Below, one piece after another: positions 53,194 to 61,250 of a stretch of DNA of 64,000 nt. The position numbers and the translations under genes were made by a program. Position 1 is the stretch's first letter. The number at the start of each line of letters is the position of its first letter. This stretch comes from an uncultured Prevotellaceae bacterium (GTDB lineage: Bacteria > Bacteroidota > Bacteroidia > Bacteroidales > Bacteroidaceae): assembly GCA_902762325.1 (NCBI GenBank), contig CACWNV010000016.1, positions 29,408-93,407 of the forward strand, read 5' to 3'. Under the pieces are notes generated by a model. The model was not told where the DNA came from and made no database searches. It saw only the letters and a program-made list of their open reading frames with translations.

Positions 53194-55956
53194 ATGGACA
53201 AACTGTTTCTTTTTGATGCATATGCGCTCATTTACCGCTCTTACTATGCCTTTATAAAGAGTCCGAGAATCAACTCTAAAGGGTTAAACACATCTGCCAT
53301 CATGGGATTCGTTAATACACTTAACGAGATTCTAACAAAAGAAAAGCCAACGCATATCGGAGTGGCTTTCGACCATGGTAAGACATTCCGCAACGATGCT
53401 TATCCTGAATATAAGGCACAACGCGAAGAGACTCCTGAAGACATCAAACTGAGTGTACCCATCATCAAACAACTCCTTGAAGCATGGCACATCCCGATTT
53501 TACAGGTCGATGGTTTTGAAGCAGACGATGTTATCGGTACTTTAGCGGTGAAATCGGGCCAAAAAGGAATAGAGACTTATATGCTGACTCCCGACAAAGA
53601 CTATGGTCAGATTGTACGGGAAAATGTGTTTCAGTACCGCCCCAGGCATGGTGGCGGCTACGAAAAGCTCGGTCCAGAAGAGGTTTGTGCCAAATATGGC
53701 ATTACGTCAACAAAGCAAATTATAGATTTATTGGCGCTCATGGGCGATTCAGCGGATAATTTTCCCGGCTGCCCGGGGGTAGGGGAGAAAACCGCGGTCA
53801 AACTAATCAATCAATTCGGTGACATCGATCAATTATTAGAAAGAACCGATGAAATCAATGGAAAACTCCGTGAAAAAGTTGAGAATGCCGTCGATGAAAT
53901 CAGAATGTCTAAGTTCCTGGCAACCATCCGTACGGATGTACCCATCGAACTGGACATGGACGAACTGAGACTTAAGGAACCCGACGAAGCAAAACTTAGG
54001 GAAATATTTGCCGAATTAGAATTCAAGACTTTAGCAGACAAAATCCTTAACAAACCTCAAAATAAGCCAAAACCCGTTAACGGACAGCTAAATTTATTTG
54101 AAGAATTTACGACCGAAGGGCAAGAAGTTGAAGAAAAAGCCGATTATTTGAGCCTAAAAAACACGCCTCACGAGTACAAACTCATTGATAATCAAGAGGA
54201 AATGTTAAGAATTTGTGACTTTTTTAGGACAAAAAGTTTTGTCAGTCTAGACACAGAAACGACTTCTACCAACCCGATTGATGCCGAATTAGTAGGTTTA
54301 AGCTTCTCAGTGGAGGAAAAAAAGGCATTTTATATCCCTGTCCCTGCCAATCGTGAAGAAGCCCAAACAATTGTTAATATCTTTAAACCTCTGTATGAAG
54401 ATTCCACAATAACAAAGATTGGGCAGAACATCAAGTATGATCTTGAGGTTCTAAGAAGATATGATGTAAAACTTGCCGGTCCACTTTTTGACACCATGAT
54501 TGCTCATTACCTCTTGCAACCTGAGCTCCGTCACAACATGGACTACATGGCTGAAATCTTCCTTAACTATCAGACCATTCATATCGACGAGCTTATCGGT
54601 CCAAAGGGAAAGAAGCAGAAATCCATGAGAGACCTTCCTCCTGAAGAAGTATATGAATATGCAGCTGAAGACGCCGACATCACATTGCGGCTCAAAAATG
54701 TATTGGAGCCTAAATTAAAGGAAAGTGGGGTAGAGGCGTTATTCCACCAAATTGAAATGCCTTTGATTCCCGTGCTAGCCGAAATGGAGATGAACGGTGT
54801 GCTGATTGATACTGAAACGCTGAAAGATGTATCCAATATCTTTACGCAAAGGATGTTAGAATACGAACGGAAGATTTATGAACTTGCGGGAGAAGAATTC
54901 AACATTTCGTCGCCGAAGCAGGTGGGAGACATCCTTTTCGGCAAGATGAAAATCATAGAAAAGCCGAAAAAGACAAAGACAGGACAGTATGTGACAAGTG
55001 AGGAAGTGCTGCAACAATTGCGCACAAAAAGCCCGATCATAGCACTTATCCTTGATTATCGTGGCCTGAAAAAACTCTTAGGAACTTACGTCGATGCCCT
55101 TCCAAAGCTGATTAATAGCAGGACTGGCCATATCCACACCTCCTTTAATCAGGCTATCACGGCAACAGGGCGCCTCTCAAGTAGTGACCCGAACCTTCAG
55201 AACATTCCCGTTAGGGGTGAGGATGGCAAGGAAATACGGAAGTGTTTTGTCCCTGAGCCCGGATGTCTGTTCTTCTCTGCCGACTATTCACAGATAGAAC
55301 TGCGTGTGATGGCGCACCTTTCTGAAGACGAAAACATGATAGAAGCATTTAAAGAAGGGTACGACATACACGCTGCAACAGCTGCTAAGGTGTACAAAAA
55401 AAGCATCAATGACGTGAATAGGGATGAACGGACAAAGGCCAAGAGGGCAAATTTCGGCATCATCTATGGCATTACCGTCTTCGGCTTATCTGAGCGACTG
55501 GACATCAGCCGTGATGAAGCCAAGCAGCTAATTGACGGTTATTTTGAGACATTCCCAAAAGTACGCGACTACATGGAGGAAGCCAAGCAGAAAGCACGGG
55601 AAACCGGATATGCCGAAACAATTTTCCATCGCCGTCGTTACCTGCCAGACATCAATTCACGAAATGCCACTGTCCGCAACTTCGCTGAGCGTAACGCAAT
55701 TAATGCCCCGATACAAGGGTCAGCGGCAGACATCATAAAAGTAGCCATGATACGCATTTTCGAGCGGTTCTGCAAAGAAAACATACGCTCTAAAATGATT
55801 TTACAGGTACACGACGAACTGAACTTCTCGGTCTATCCGGAAGAACGAGAGAAGGTGGAAAGGATTGTCTTAGAGGAAATGGAGCATGCCTACGAACTCA
55901 GAGTCCCTCTTGTTGCTGATTGTGGATGGGGGAATAACTGGTTAGAAGCACATTAA
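53194..55956 (+). CDS. polA: DNA polymerase I
   Basis: 920 residues, all three domains. 5'-3' exonuclease/FEN (1-290: 'AFDHGKTFRNDAYPEYK', 'MGDSADNFPGCPGVGEKTA'); 3'-5' exonuclease with intact acidic motif 'SLDTETTSTNP' and 'YAAEDADITLRL', so proofreading is likely active; polymerase domain with motif A 'SADYSQIELRVMAHL', motif B 'RRYLPDINS' region, and motif C 'QVHDELNF'. It fills gaps in repair and processes Okazaki fragments. Its last 59 nt overlap the convergent gene at 55898. Confidence 0.96.
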   Translation: MDKLFLFDAYALIYRSYYAFIKSPRINSKGLNTSAIMGFVNTLNEILTKEKPTHIGVAFDHGKTFRNDAYPEYKAQREETPEDIKLSVPIIKQLLEAWHIPILQVDGFEADDVIGTLAVKSGQKGIETYMLTPDKDYGQIVRENVFQYRPRHGGGYEKLGPEEVCAKYGITSTKQIIDLLALMGDSADNFPGCPGVGEKTAVKLINQFGDIDQLLERTDEINGKLREKVENAVDEIRMSKFLATIRTDVPIELDMDELRLKEPDEAKLREIFAELEFKTLADKILNKPQNKPKPVNGQLNLFEEFTTEGQEVEEKADYLSLKNTPHEYKLIDNQEEMLRICDFFRTKSFVSLDTETTSTNPIDAELVGLSFSVEEKKAFYIPVPANREEAQTIVNIFKPLYEDSTITKIGQNIKYDLEVLRRYDVKLAGPLFDTMIAHYLLQPELRHNMDYMAEIFLNYQTIHIDELIGPKGKKQKSMRDLPPEEVYEYAAEDADITLRLKNVLEPKLKESGVEALFHQIEMPLIPVLAEMEMNGVLIDTETLKDVSNIFTQRMLEYERKIYELAGEEFNISSPKQVGDILFGKMKIIEKPKKTKTGQYVTSEEVLQQLRTKSPIIALILDYRGLKKLLGTYVDALPKLINSRTGHIHTSFNQAITATGRLSSSDPNLQNIPVRGEDGKEIRKCFVPEPGCLFFSADYSQIELRVMAHLSEDENMIEAFKEGYDIHAATAAKVYKKSINDVNRDERTKAKRANFGIIYGITVFGLSERLDISRDEAKQLIDGYFETFPKVRDYMEEAKQKARETGYAETIFHRRRYLPDINSRNATVRNFAERNAINAPIQGSAADIIKVAMIRIFERFCKENIRSKMILQVHDELNFSVYPEEREKVERIVLEEMEHAYELRVPLVADCGWGNNWLEAH

Positions 55957-58108
55957 AGTAATTGTATTTATCCACTTCCTGGAAATCCTGTAAGACATCA
56001 CAATGGCTGATGAAGGGAGGTATTATTCCTGCATGACTATCAACAAACTCGCTGAGTTGTCGATAGGCTGAGTATTGTCTGGAAAAGAAATGGGGGAGAT
56101 ATACGGTTTCATAGCTCTCCGTTTCTTCATCATAGCACCAATTACTGTCACACCATGGGTCTGTTTCAATGAAAGCCAGCGCATAGAAACTCCACATCTT
56201 AGTAGTAAAATCCTCACTCTGACTACTTTGTTGCAAGTAATCGACAGCTGCAACAACGTAGTCTTTTTCGTTCATTCTGTCTGAAATATCATTGAGGGAA
56301 CCATAATGAGTGAGATACCAGCAATCCCCCAGATAACTTGCCTGGTAATAACGGACAGCCAACTGATAAGCCAGTTTTTGCCGTATGTCATCACTGCCAG
56401 CTAAAAGATACTGACTTTGAAGCGCCAACATTTCCCTGCAGAATTTAAGTTTTGGATTGTCTGTGAGCTGAACCCGTTCCATGCTATCATAATCAGAGCC
56501 GACTATCTGGTGCTTTTCCCAGCGTGGGACACGGAAATCACGCAAAGCCATATATCGGCAAATATTCTGTCTGTTCAGGAATGTAAGCGGTACCTTTTCT
56601 AAATAAGGAACAGCTTCATCGAAACGTCCCTCGGCTATCAACTTCGTTCCAATGAGGTCGAAATAGTAGATTGAATCATTATAAACCCGCTTGACCAGAA
56701 AGCTCTCAAGCACATCTTCAGGATTAGACTGAAGAAAAGCATAATACTGTATTAACTGATCAGCAGAGAGACTGTCTAAACGGTCAAAATATAATGTCGA
56801 ATAGTCAGAATTACCTGCATATTCATAACCGCTGAAGTTCTGGGAACGAGGATTCCAATACTCATAGGGAAGAGAATCGTCTTCAATCATTCCCATGAAA
56901 GCCGTTGCAACTTCAAAACGGTTATTCTGCATATATTTCACGATCAATGAATGATAAATAAGTCGTTCCTTGATATCTGTATAATGGTTTTCATAAATAT
57001 CCCGATAATTCCTCTCTTCTTTACTTTTTTGGTCAAGCCATAGTAACTCATTCGTAATAAAACGACTGAGTTTCTCGCCTATTGGCATGGCGTTAGCCAT
57101 AGCAATGGCATGGATTGCACGGGCATTGTCGTGCATGCGAGCCGTACCGGCAAGTGACATAGCCGCTGACAATTCAATTAAGGCACTCTCATTGTCTCCG
57201 AGTAAAAGGTGAATACAGCCGATAGCCGATTCCCACAGACAGGGTTCATTAGATTCTTCCGAAGATAACACCTCCTTGGCAAAACGGATAAACTCCTTCG
57301 CGTCTTTCTCATAGACGGGCTTGGCACCTACATACTCAATCATCTCACGGTCTTCCGACTGGTCGTAGGTCTCTTGTAAGTTATTAATGAAATCCTGTAT
57401 CAGCCACCGAAGAGTAGGGGACTGGGGATTCTCCTTATAAACAGCCTTGATACCTGCAAGGTTCCTGTACTTCATCGTACACCATTTAATACTCTGCATG
57501 TCCTCCTGCATGGCATAGATCTCGCACGCCTTCTGTCGCTGACCCAGACGCAACAAAGAACCTGCATAGATGTTCAGCATCATGTCTCGATAGACACTGT
57601 TAGGCATCTTACTTGCTGTCTGTTCCCAAAATCGTTTATTTTCCATGTTGAGTCCCAGCAAGAGGTTGCTTCTCATCTGCAGCAACGCATACTGAGGACG
57701 TAGCCGATTTCCAGTATAAGCCTTTGCCGCATCTCCTATTTCCTTCAGAATGACCTTTCGTTTGCTGAGTTCTTCTTTAGTGGGGTAGTCCCAGCTTTCT
57801 TTCATATCATTGCTGAGCTCAAGATATTTGTTAAGCCATTCCACGTAGGCAGCCATCTCGCTGTCGCCTTTTCTTTTAGCGAACTCCAATACTTCATCAC
57901 CATTATATACTGAATAAGTCTCAATCTCCCCGTTCGTATAGGCAACCCAGAAAGAATCGACACGTGCCCTGAATATATTCCCCATCTGTTCACGAGGAAA
58001 GACACTGAACAGATAATGATTAAAGCTATTACCTTCAATGGCACAGGAGAAGGCTGCACTGGCGCACAGTAACAAAAGGCTAATAATTGAAAATCTCTTC
58101 ATAGTCAT
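55898..58108 (-). CDS. Secreted or periplasmic protein of unknown function with TPR-like helices
   Basis: 736 residues. Signal peptide 'MKRFSIISLLLLCASAAF' (a second ATG at 58102 is possible) followed by 'SCAIEGNSFNHYLFSVFPRE'. The rest is strongly helical with repeat-like segments ('YAGSLLRLGQRQKACEIYAM', 'AIGCIHLLLGDNESALIELS', 'LIAEGRFDEAVPYLEKVP') resembling TPRs. I do not recognise a domain or enzyme motif. Its start overlaps the end of the upstream lipoprotein gene by 29 nt, so the two are translationally coupled, and its end overlaps polA by 59 nt. Confidence 0.75.
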   Translation of the reverse strand: MTMKRFSIISLLLLCASAAFSCAIEGNSFNHYLFSVFPREQMGNIFRARVDSFWVAYTNGEIETYSVYNGDEVLEFAKRKGDSEMAAYVEWLNKYLELSNDMKESWDYPTKEELSKRKVILKEIGDAAKAYTGNRLRPQYALLQMRSNLLLGLNMENKRFWEQTASKMPNSVYRDMMLNIYAGSLLRLGQRQKACEIYAMQEDMQSIKWCTMKYRNLAGIKAVYKENPQSPTLRWLIQDFINNLQETYDQSEDREMIEYVGAKPVYEKDAKEFIRFAKEVLSSEESNEPCLWESAIGCIHLLLGDNESALIELSAAMSLAGTARMHDNARAIHAIAMANAMPIGEKLSRFITNELLWLDQKSKEERNYRDIYENHYTDIKERLIYHSLIVKYMQNNRFEVATAFMGMIEDDSLPYEYWNPRSQNFSGYEYAGNSDYSTLYFDRLDSLSADQLIQYYAFLQSNPEDVLESFLVKRVYNDSIYYFDLIGTKLIAEGRFDEAVPYLEKVPLTFLNRQNICRYMALRDFRVPRWEKHQIVGSDYDSMERVQLTDNPKLKFCREMLALQSQYLLAGSDDIRQKLAYQLAVRYYQASYLGDCWYLTHYGSLNDISDRMNEKDYVVAAVDYLQQSSQSEDFTTKMWSFYALAFIETDPWCDSNWCYDEETESYETVYLPHFFSRQYSAYRQLSEFVDSHAGIIPPFISHCDVLQDFQEVDKYNYFNVLLTSYSPIHNQQQEGL

Positions 58109-59000
58109 CAGAATTAAAACGAGTTAGGTTCTTATCTTGTAAATCGTAGAGTATCACTTCTTGGTTGAGTTCTGGCCTTAGCTGTCCGACCCGCTTCTTT
58201 GCCATAAGGATATGCTGCAAGTCTGGCTGCCTGACAACCACCGTATCACCAGGTAAGACTGGCAGTTCATCATCCCGATGGATAATCCCGACATAACGGC
58301 CACGGCGGAATAAGATGCGCCAGGTAAACAGCGGATAGGCTACAGACATCGGCAAATCATAGCGTGACAGCTTCGGCATGTACTGTTTTACATCTTCAAG
58401 GTCAAGTATCGGGTGCTCACAGTCTATCCGGGTGAAATCTCCGGTATTGTACATCATTAGCACACCACGGTCGACAGGAGGGACACTCTGTGACAATTGA
58501 TGCAGGCGGACAGTTGTCGACAGACTGATCCCTTTCGTCTTTGCCAGCTGTCGGAGCGATTCAAGGAAGCTGAAATAGTGCTGCTGCGTGCGCATCGTCC
58601 AGTCACAGTCAATCTGCAACTCCTTTATACTCCCCAGATCATGCGTTTCACACATCTGCAGCACTCGCGAGAGTAACATCTGCGGCAGATGGTCGATGCT
58701 GCAATTCATACAGCTATTGGTGATAAACACTGTAGGGATGATTTCAATCCCACGGGGGAATGAGTCGGAAATGGCAATGGTCGCATTCGGCACCACCTGC
58801 CCTTGTTCATCCGAGACCACATCGAAGAATCTGACATAAAGCCTGCTCACTCCATGTTCGGAAAGGAACCGGCGTTCCGTATCATTCAACATGAACTGCG
58901 TACGCCAATAGTACATCGAACGAGTATTCTCACTTTTCTGGCGCGTGGCAGAACATCCCGTCAGGAAAATGAACAGAAGTATAGGCAGCAGTTGCTTCAT
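58080..59000 (-). CDS. Lipoprotein of unknown function, TIM-barrel-like
   Basis: 306 residues from ATG 59000 (MKQLLPILLFIFLTGCSATR), a clear lipoprotein signal with lipobox LTGC. The longer frame from 59111 starts before the promoter and is rejected. The alternating strand/helix pattern ('LYVRFFDVV', 'GIEIIPTVFITN', 'IKELQIDCDWT', 'FLESLRQLAKTKG', 'STTVRLHQLS', 'GVLMMYNTGDF') suggests a glycoside-hydrolase-like barrel (DUF3142-like), low certainty. Lgt, encoded at 60282, would lipidate it. It is translationally coupled to the TPR-like gene downstream. Confidence 0.78.
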   Translation of the reverse strand: MKQLLPILLFIFLTGCSATRQKSENTRSMYYWRTQFMLNDTERRFLSEHGVSRLYVRFFDVVSDEQGQVVPNATIAISDSFPRGIEIIPTVFITNSCMNCSIDHLPQMLLSRVLQMCETHDLGSIKELQIDCDWTMRTQQHYFSFLESLRQLAKTKGISLSTTVRLHQLSQSVPPVDRGVLMMYNTGDFTRIDCEHPILDLEDVKQYMPKLSRYDLPMSVAYPLFTWRILFRRGRYVGIIHRDDELPVLPGDTVVVRQPDLQHILMAKKRVGQLRPELNQEVILYDLQDKNLTRFNSDDYEEIFNY

Positions 59001-59020
59001 GATGAGTCTTTTCTTTAATG

Positions 59021-59052
59021 CAAAAATAGTGAAAATAACCATCTGACCCAAA
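59021..59052 (-). promoter_or_regulatory. Promoter of the lipoprotein/TPR-like pair
   Basis: TTTG (59049-59052), 20 nt, TATTTTTG (59021-59028) on the minus strand; 20 nt before the ATG at 59000. Confidence 0.75.
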
Positions 59053-59097
59053 TACAAACTAACAAAAATGAGTGAACAACTGATTTTTAGGGATTTA

Positions 59098-59129
59098 TTT
59101 GGAGAAATCATTGAAATGCTTTACTTTTG
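59098..59129 (+). promoter_or_regulatory. Promoter of ychF
   Basis: TTTG (59098-59101), 20 nt, TACTTTTG (59122-59129) on the plus strand; 25 nt before the ATG at 59155. Confidence 0.75.
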
Positions 59130-59154
59130 CACTGAAATTATAATTCAATTCCTT

Positions 59155-60255
59155 ATGGCATTAAAATGTGGTATCGTAGGACTGCCTAACGTAGGTAAGT
59201 CTACGCTTTTTAACTGTCTGTCAAGTGCAAAGGCGCAGGCAGCTAATTTCCCTTTCTGTACAATTGAACCGAATGTGGGGGTGATTACCGTTCCTGATGA
59301 AAGGCTGACAAAGCTTGCAGAACTGGTACATCCTGGTCGCATCGTCCCCGCAACATGCGAAATAGTTGACATTGCCGGACTCGTCAAAGGGGCATCAAAG
59401 GGTGAAGGCTTAGGTAACAAATTCTTAGGAAACATCCGTGAGACCGACGCTATTATCCATGTGCTTCGCTGTTTCGAAGACGACAACATCACACACGTTG
59501 ACGGCACCATCGACCCCATCCGCGATAAAGAGATTATCGATACTGAACTGCAGCTGAAAGACCTGGAAACGATTGAAAGCCAATTGAACAAGCAGCAGAA
59601 AGCGGCTGCCGCCGGCAACAAGGAAGCCAAGATTCTCGTCTCTGTCCTGGAAGCTTACAAGGAAGTGCTGGAGCAGGGAAAGAATGCCCGTGTTGTTGAG
59701 TTCGACTCAAAAGACGAGAAGGATGCTGCCCGCAACTTGTTCCTGCTGACAGCCAAGCCTGTGCTTTATGTCTGCAATGTCAGTGAAGCCGAGGCAAAGA
59801 CCGGTAATGCGTTCACCAGCAAAATCGAAGCGCTCGCCACTGAAGAGGGCGCTGAAGCCATGATCATTGCGGCAAAGACCGAAGAGGACATCGCCGAACT
59901 GGAGTCGTATGAAGACAAACAGATGTTTCTTGAGGAACTGGGACTGGAGGAGAGCGGAGTGAACCGCCTCATCAAGAAAGCCTACTCGCTGCTGAATCTC
60001 CAGACATTCATCACTGCCGGAGAGATGGAAGTGAAGGCATGGACCTATAAGAAAGGCTGGAAGGCTCCTCAGTGCGCCGGAGTCATCCATACCGACTTCG
60101 AGAAGGGATTCATCCGTGCCGAGGTCATCAAATACGAAGACTACATCCACTATGGCTCTGAGGCTGCCGTGCGCGAAGCTGGCAAAATGGGCATCGAAGG
60201 CAAGGACTATGTCGTTCAGGACGGCGACATCATGCACTTCCGGTTCAATGTATAA
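59155..60255 (+). CDS. ychF: Redox-regulated ATPase YchF (OLA1 family)
   Basis: Ribosome-associated P-loop protein of the Obg family that prefers ATP. 366 residues from ATG 59155 (MALKCGIVGLPNVGKST). The frame extends upstream to 59068, but that lies before the promoter. Walker A GLPNVGKS, switch region 'DIAGLVKGASKGEGLGNKFL', and an altered G4 motif 'CNVSE' in place of NKxD, consistent with ATP preference. A C-terminal TGS domain ends 'QDGDIMHFRFNV'. lgt follows 26 nt later. Confidence 0.95.
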   Translation: MALKCGIVGLPNVGKSTLFNCLSSAKAQAANFPFCTIEPNVGVITVPDERLTKLAELVHPGRIVPATCEIVDIAGLVKGASKGEGLGNKFLGNIRETDAIIHVLRCFEDDNITHVDGTIDPIRDKEIIDTELQLKDLETIESQLNKQQKAAAAGNKEAKILVSVLEAYKEVLEQGKNARVVEFDSKDEKDAARNLFLLTAKPVLYVCNVSEAEAKTGNAFTSKIEALATEEGAEAMIIAAKTEEDIAELESYEDKQMFLEELGLEESGVNRLIKKAYSLLNLQTFITAGEMEVKAWTYKKGWKAPQCAGVIHTDFEKGFIRAEVIKYEDYIHYGSEAAVREAGKMGIEGKDYVVQDGDIMHFRFNV

Positions 60256-60281
60256 CCTGAAACCTCAAAAAGAAAACTGTT

Positions 60282-61187
60282 ATGGTATTATCCAGTCTTA
60301 TTCTTATAATCCTTCAGCCGCTATACATTGTCTGGCAACCTGACGAGATAGCCTTCCATCTGGGACCTCTTGCCATCCGCTGGTATTCGCTGTGCTGGCT
60401 GCTCGGACTTGTCTTAGCCTATTTCATGGTGAGATGGTTGTACAAAGACCAGAAGATCAAGGATGAGCTCTTCGACCCCCTGTTCATCTATTGCTTCCTA
60501 GGCATCCTCATCGGTGCGCGGTTAGGCCATTGTCTCTTCTATGAGCCTGAGTACTGGCTGAGCAGTTGGCAGCATATCCTTGAAATCTTCATCCCTGTAA
60601 GAATAACGGCAGACGGCTCTTGGAACTTCACCGGTTACGCAGGACTGGCATCTCATGGCGGTACGCTTGGCCTGATGATTGCCCTCTGGCTGTACTGTCG
60701 CTCCACCAAGCTTAACATCTGGCAAGTGCTCGACAACATTGCCATTGCCACACCTATCACCGCATGCTTCATCCGACTGGGCAACCTGATGAATTCCGAA
60801 ATCGTGGGAAAGGTGACGGATGTACCCTGGGCTTTTCTCTTTGTCAACGGCGATCCTGCCATTGCCGGAGAACCACGGCATCCGGGACAGCTTTATGAGG
60901 CTTTGGCCTACTTCTGCTTCATCTTCGTCATGCTGTGGTTTTACCAGAAAAGCAGGAAGGACAGGGTAGGGGAGAAGAAACCGGAAAACAGACGGTTTGA
61001 AGTAGGAACAGGTTTCTATTTCGGACTTGTCCTCACACTCATCTTTACGTTCCGCTTCTTTATAGAATACACCAAGGAAATCCAGGTAGAGAAAGAAGCT
61101 GACTACTTGCTGAACATCGGTCAGCTGTTGAGCATTCCTTTCGTCATCATCGGCGTCATCTGTATGTTCAGACGAAAGAAGCAATAA
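60282..61187 (+). CDS. lgt: Prolipoprotein diacylglyceryl transferase
   Basis: Inner-membrane enzyme transferring diacylglycerol from phosphatidylglycerol to the lipobox cysteine of prolipoproteins. 301 residues with about seven membrane segments. 'RWYSLCWLLGLVLAYFM', 'GARLGHCLFYEPEYW', 'GLASHGGTLG', the signature 'RLGNLMNSEIVGKVTD' and 'RHPGQLYEAL' are all present. It probably shares the ychF transcript. Convergent with mutS; a long inverted repeat spans the junction. Confidence 0.95.
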   Translation: MVLSSLILIILQPLYIVWQPDEIAFHLGPLAIRWYSLCWLLGLVLAYFMVRWLYKDQKIKDELFDPLFIYCFLGILIGARLGHCLFYEPEYWLSSWQHILEIFIPVRITADGSWNFTGYAGLASHGGTLGLMIALWLYCRSTKLNIWQVLDNIAIATPITACFIRLGNLMNSEIVGKVTDVPWAFLFVNGDPAIAGEPRHPGQLYEALAYFCFIFVMLWFYQKSRKDRVGEKKPENRRFEVGTGFYFGLVLTLIFTFRFFIEYTKEIQVEKEADYLLNIGQLLSIPFVIIGVICMFRRKKQ

Positions 61188-61193
61188 ATAAGG

Positions 61194-61250
61194 AGTAAGG
61201 GATGAGATGGCATTGTGCTGTTTATTCAATGCTCTCTCTCATCCCTTACT
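61194..61250. terminator. Long hairpin between lgt and mutS
   Basis: AGTAAGGGATGAGA (61194-61207) and TCTCATCCCTTACT (61237-61250) form a perfect 14-bp outer stem, with an inner GCATTG/CAATGC stem. It overlaps the mutS stop codon at 61246-61248. No strong T run follows, so it may terminate both genes weakly or protect mRNA ends. Confidence 0.6.
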
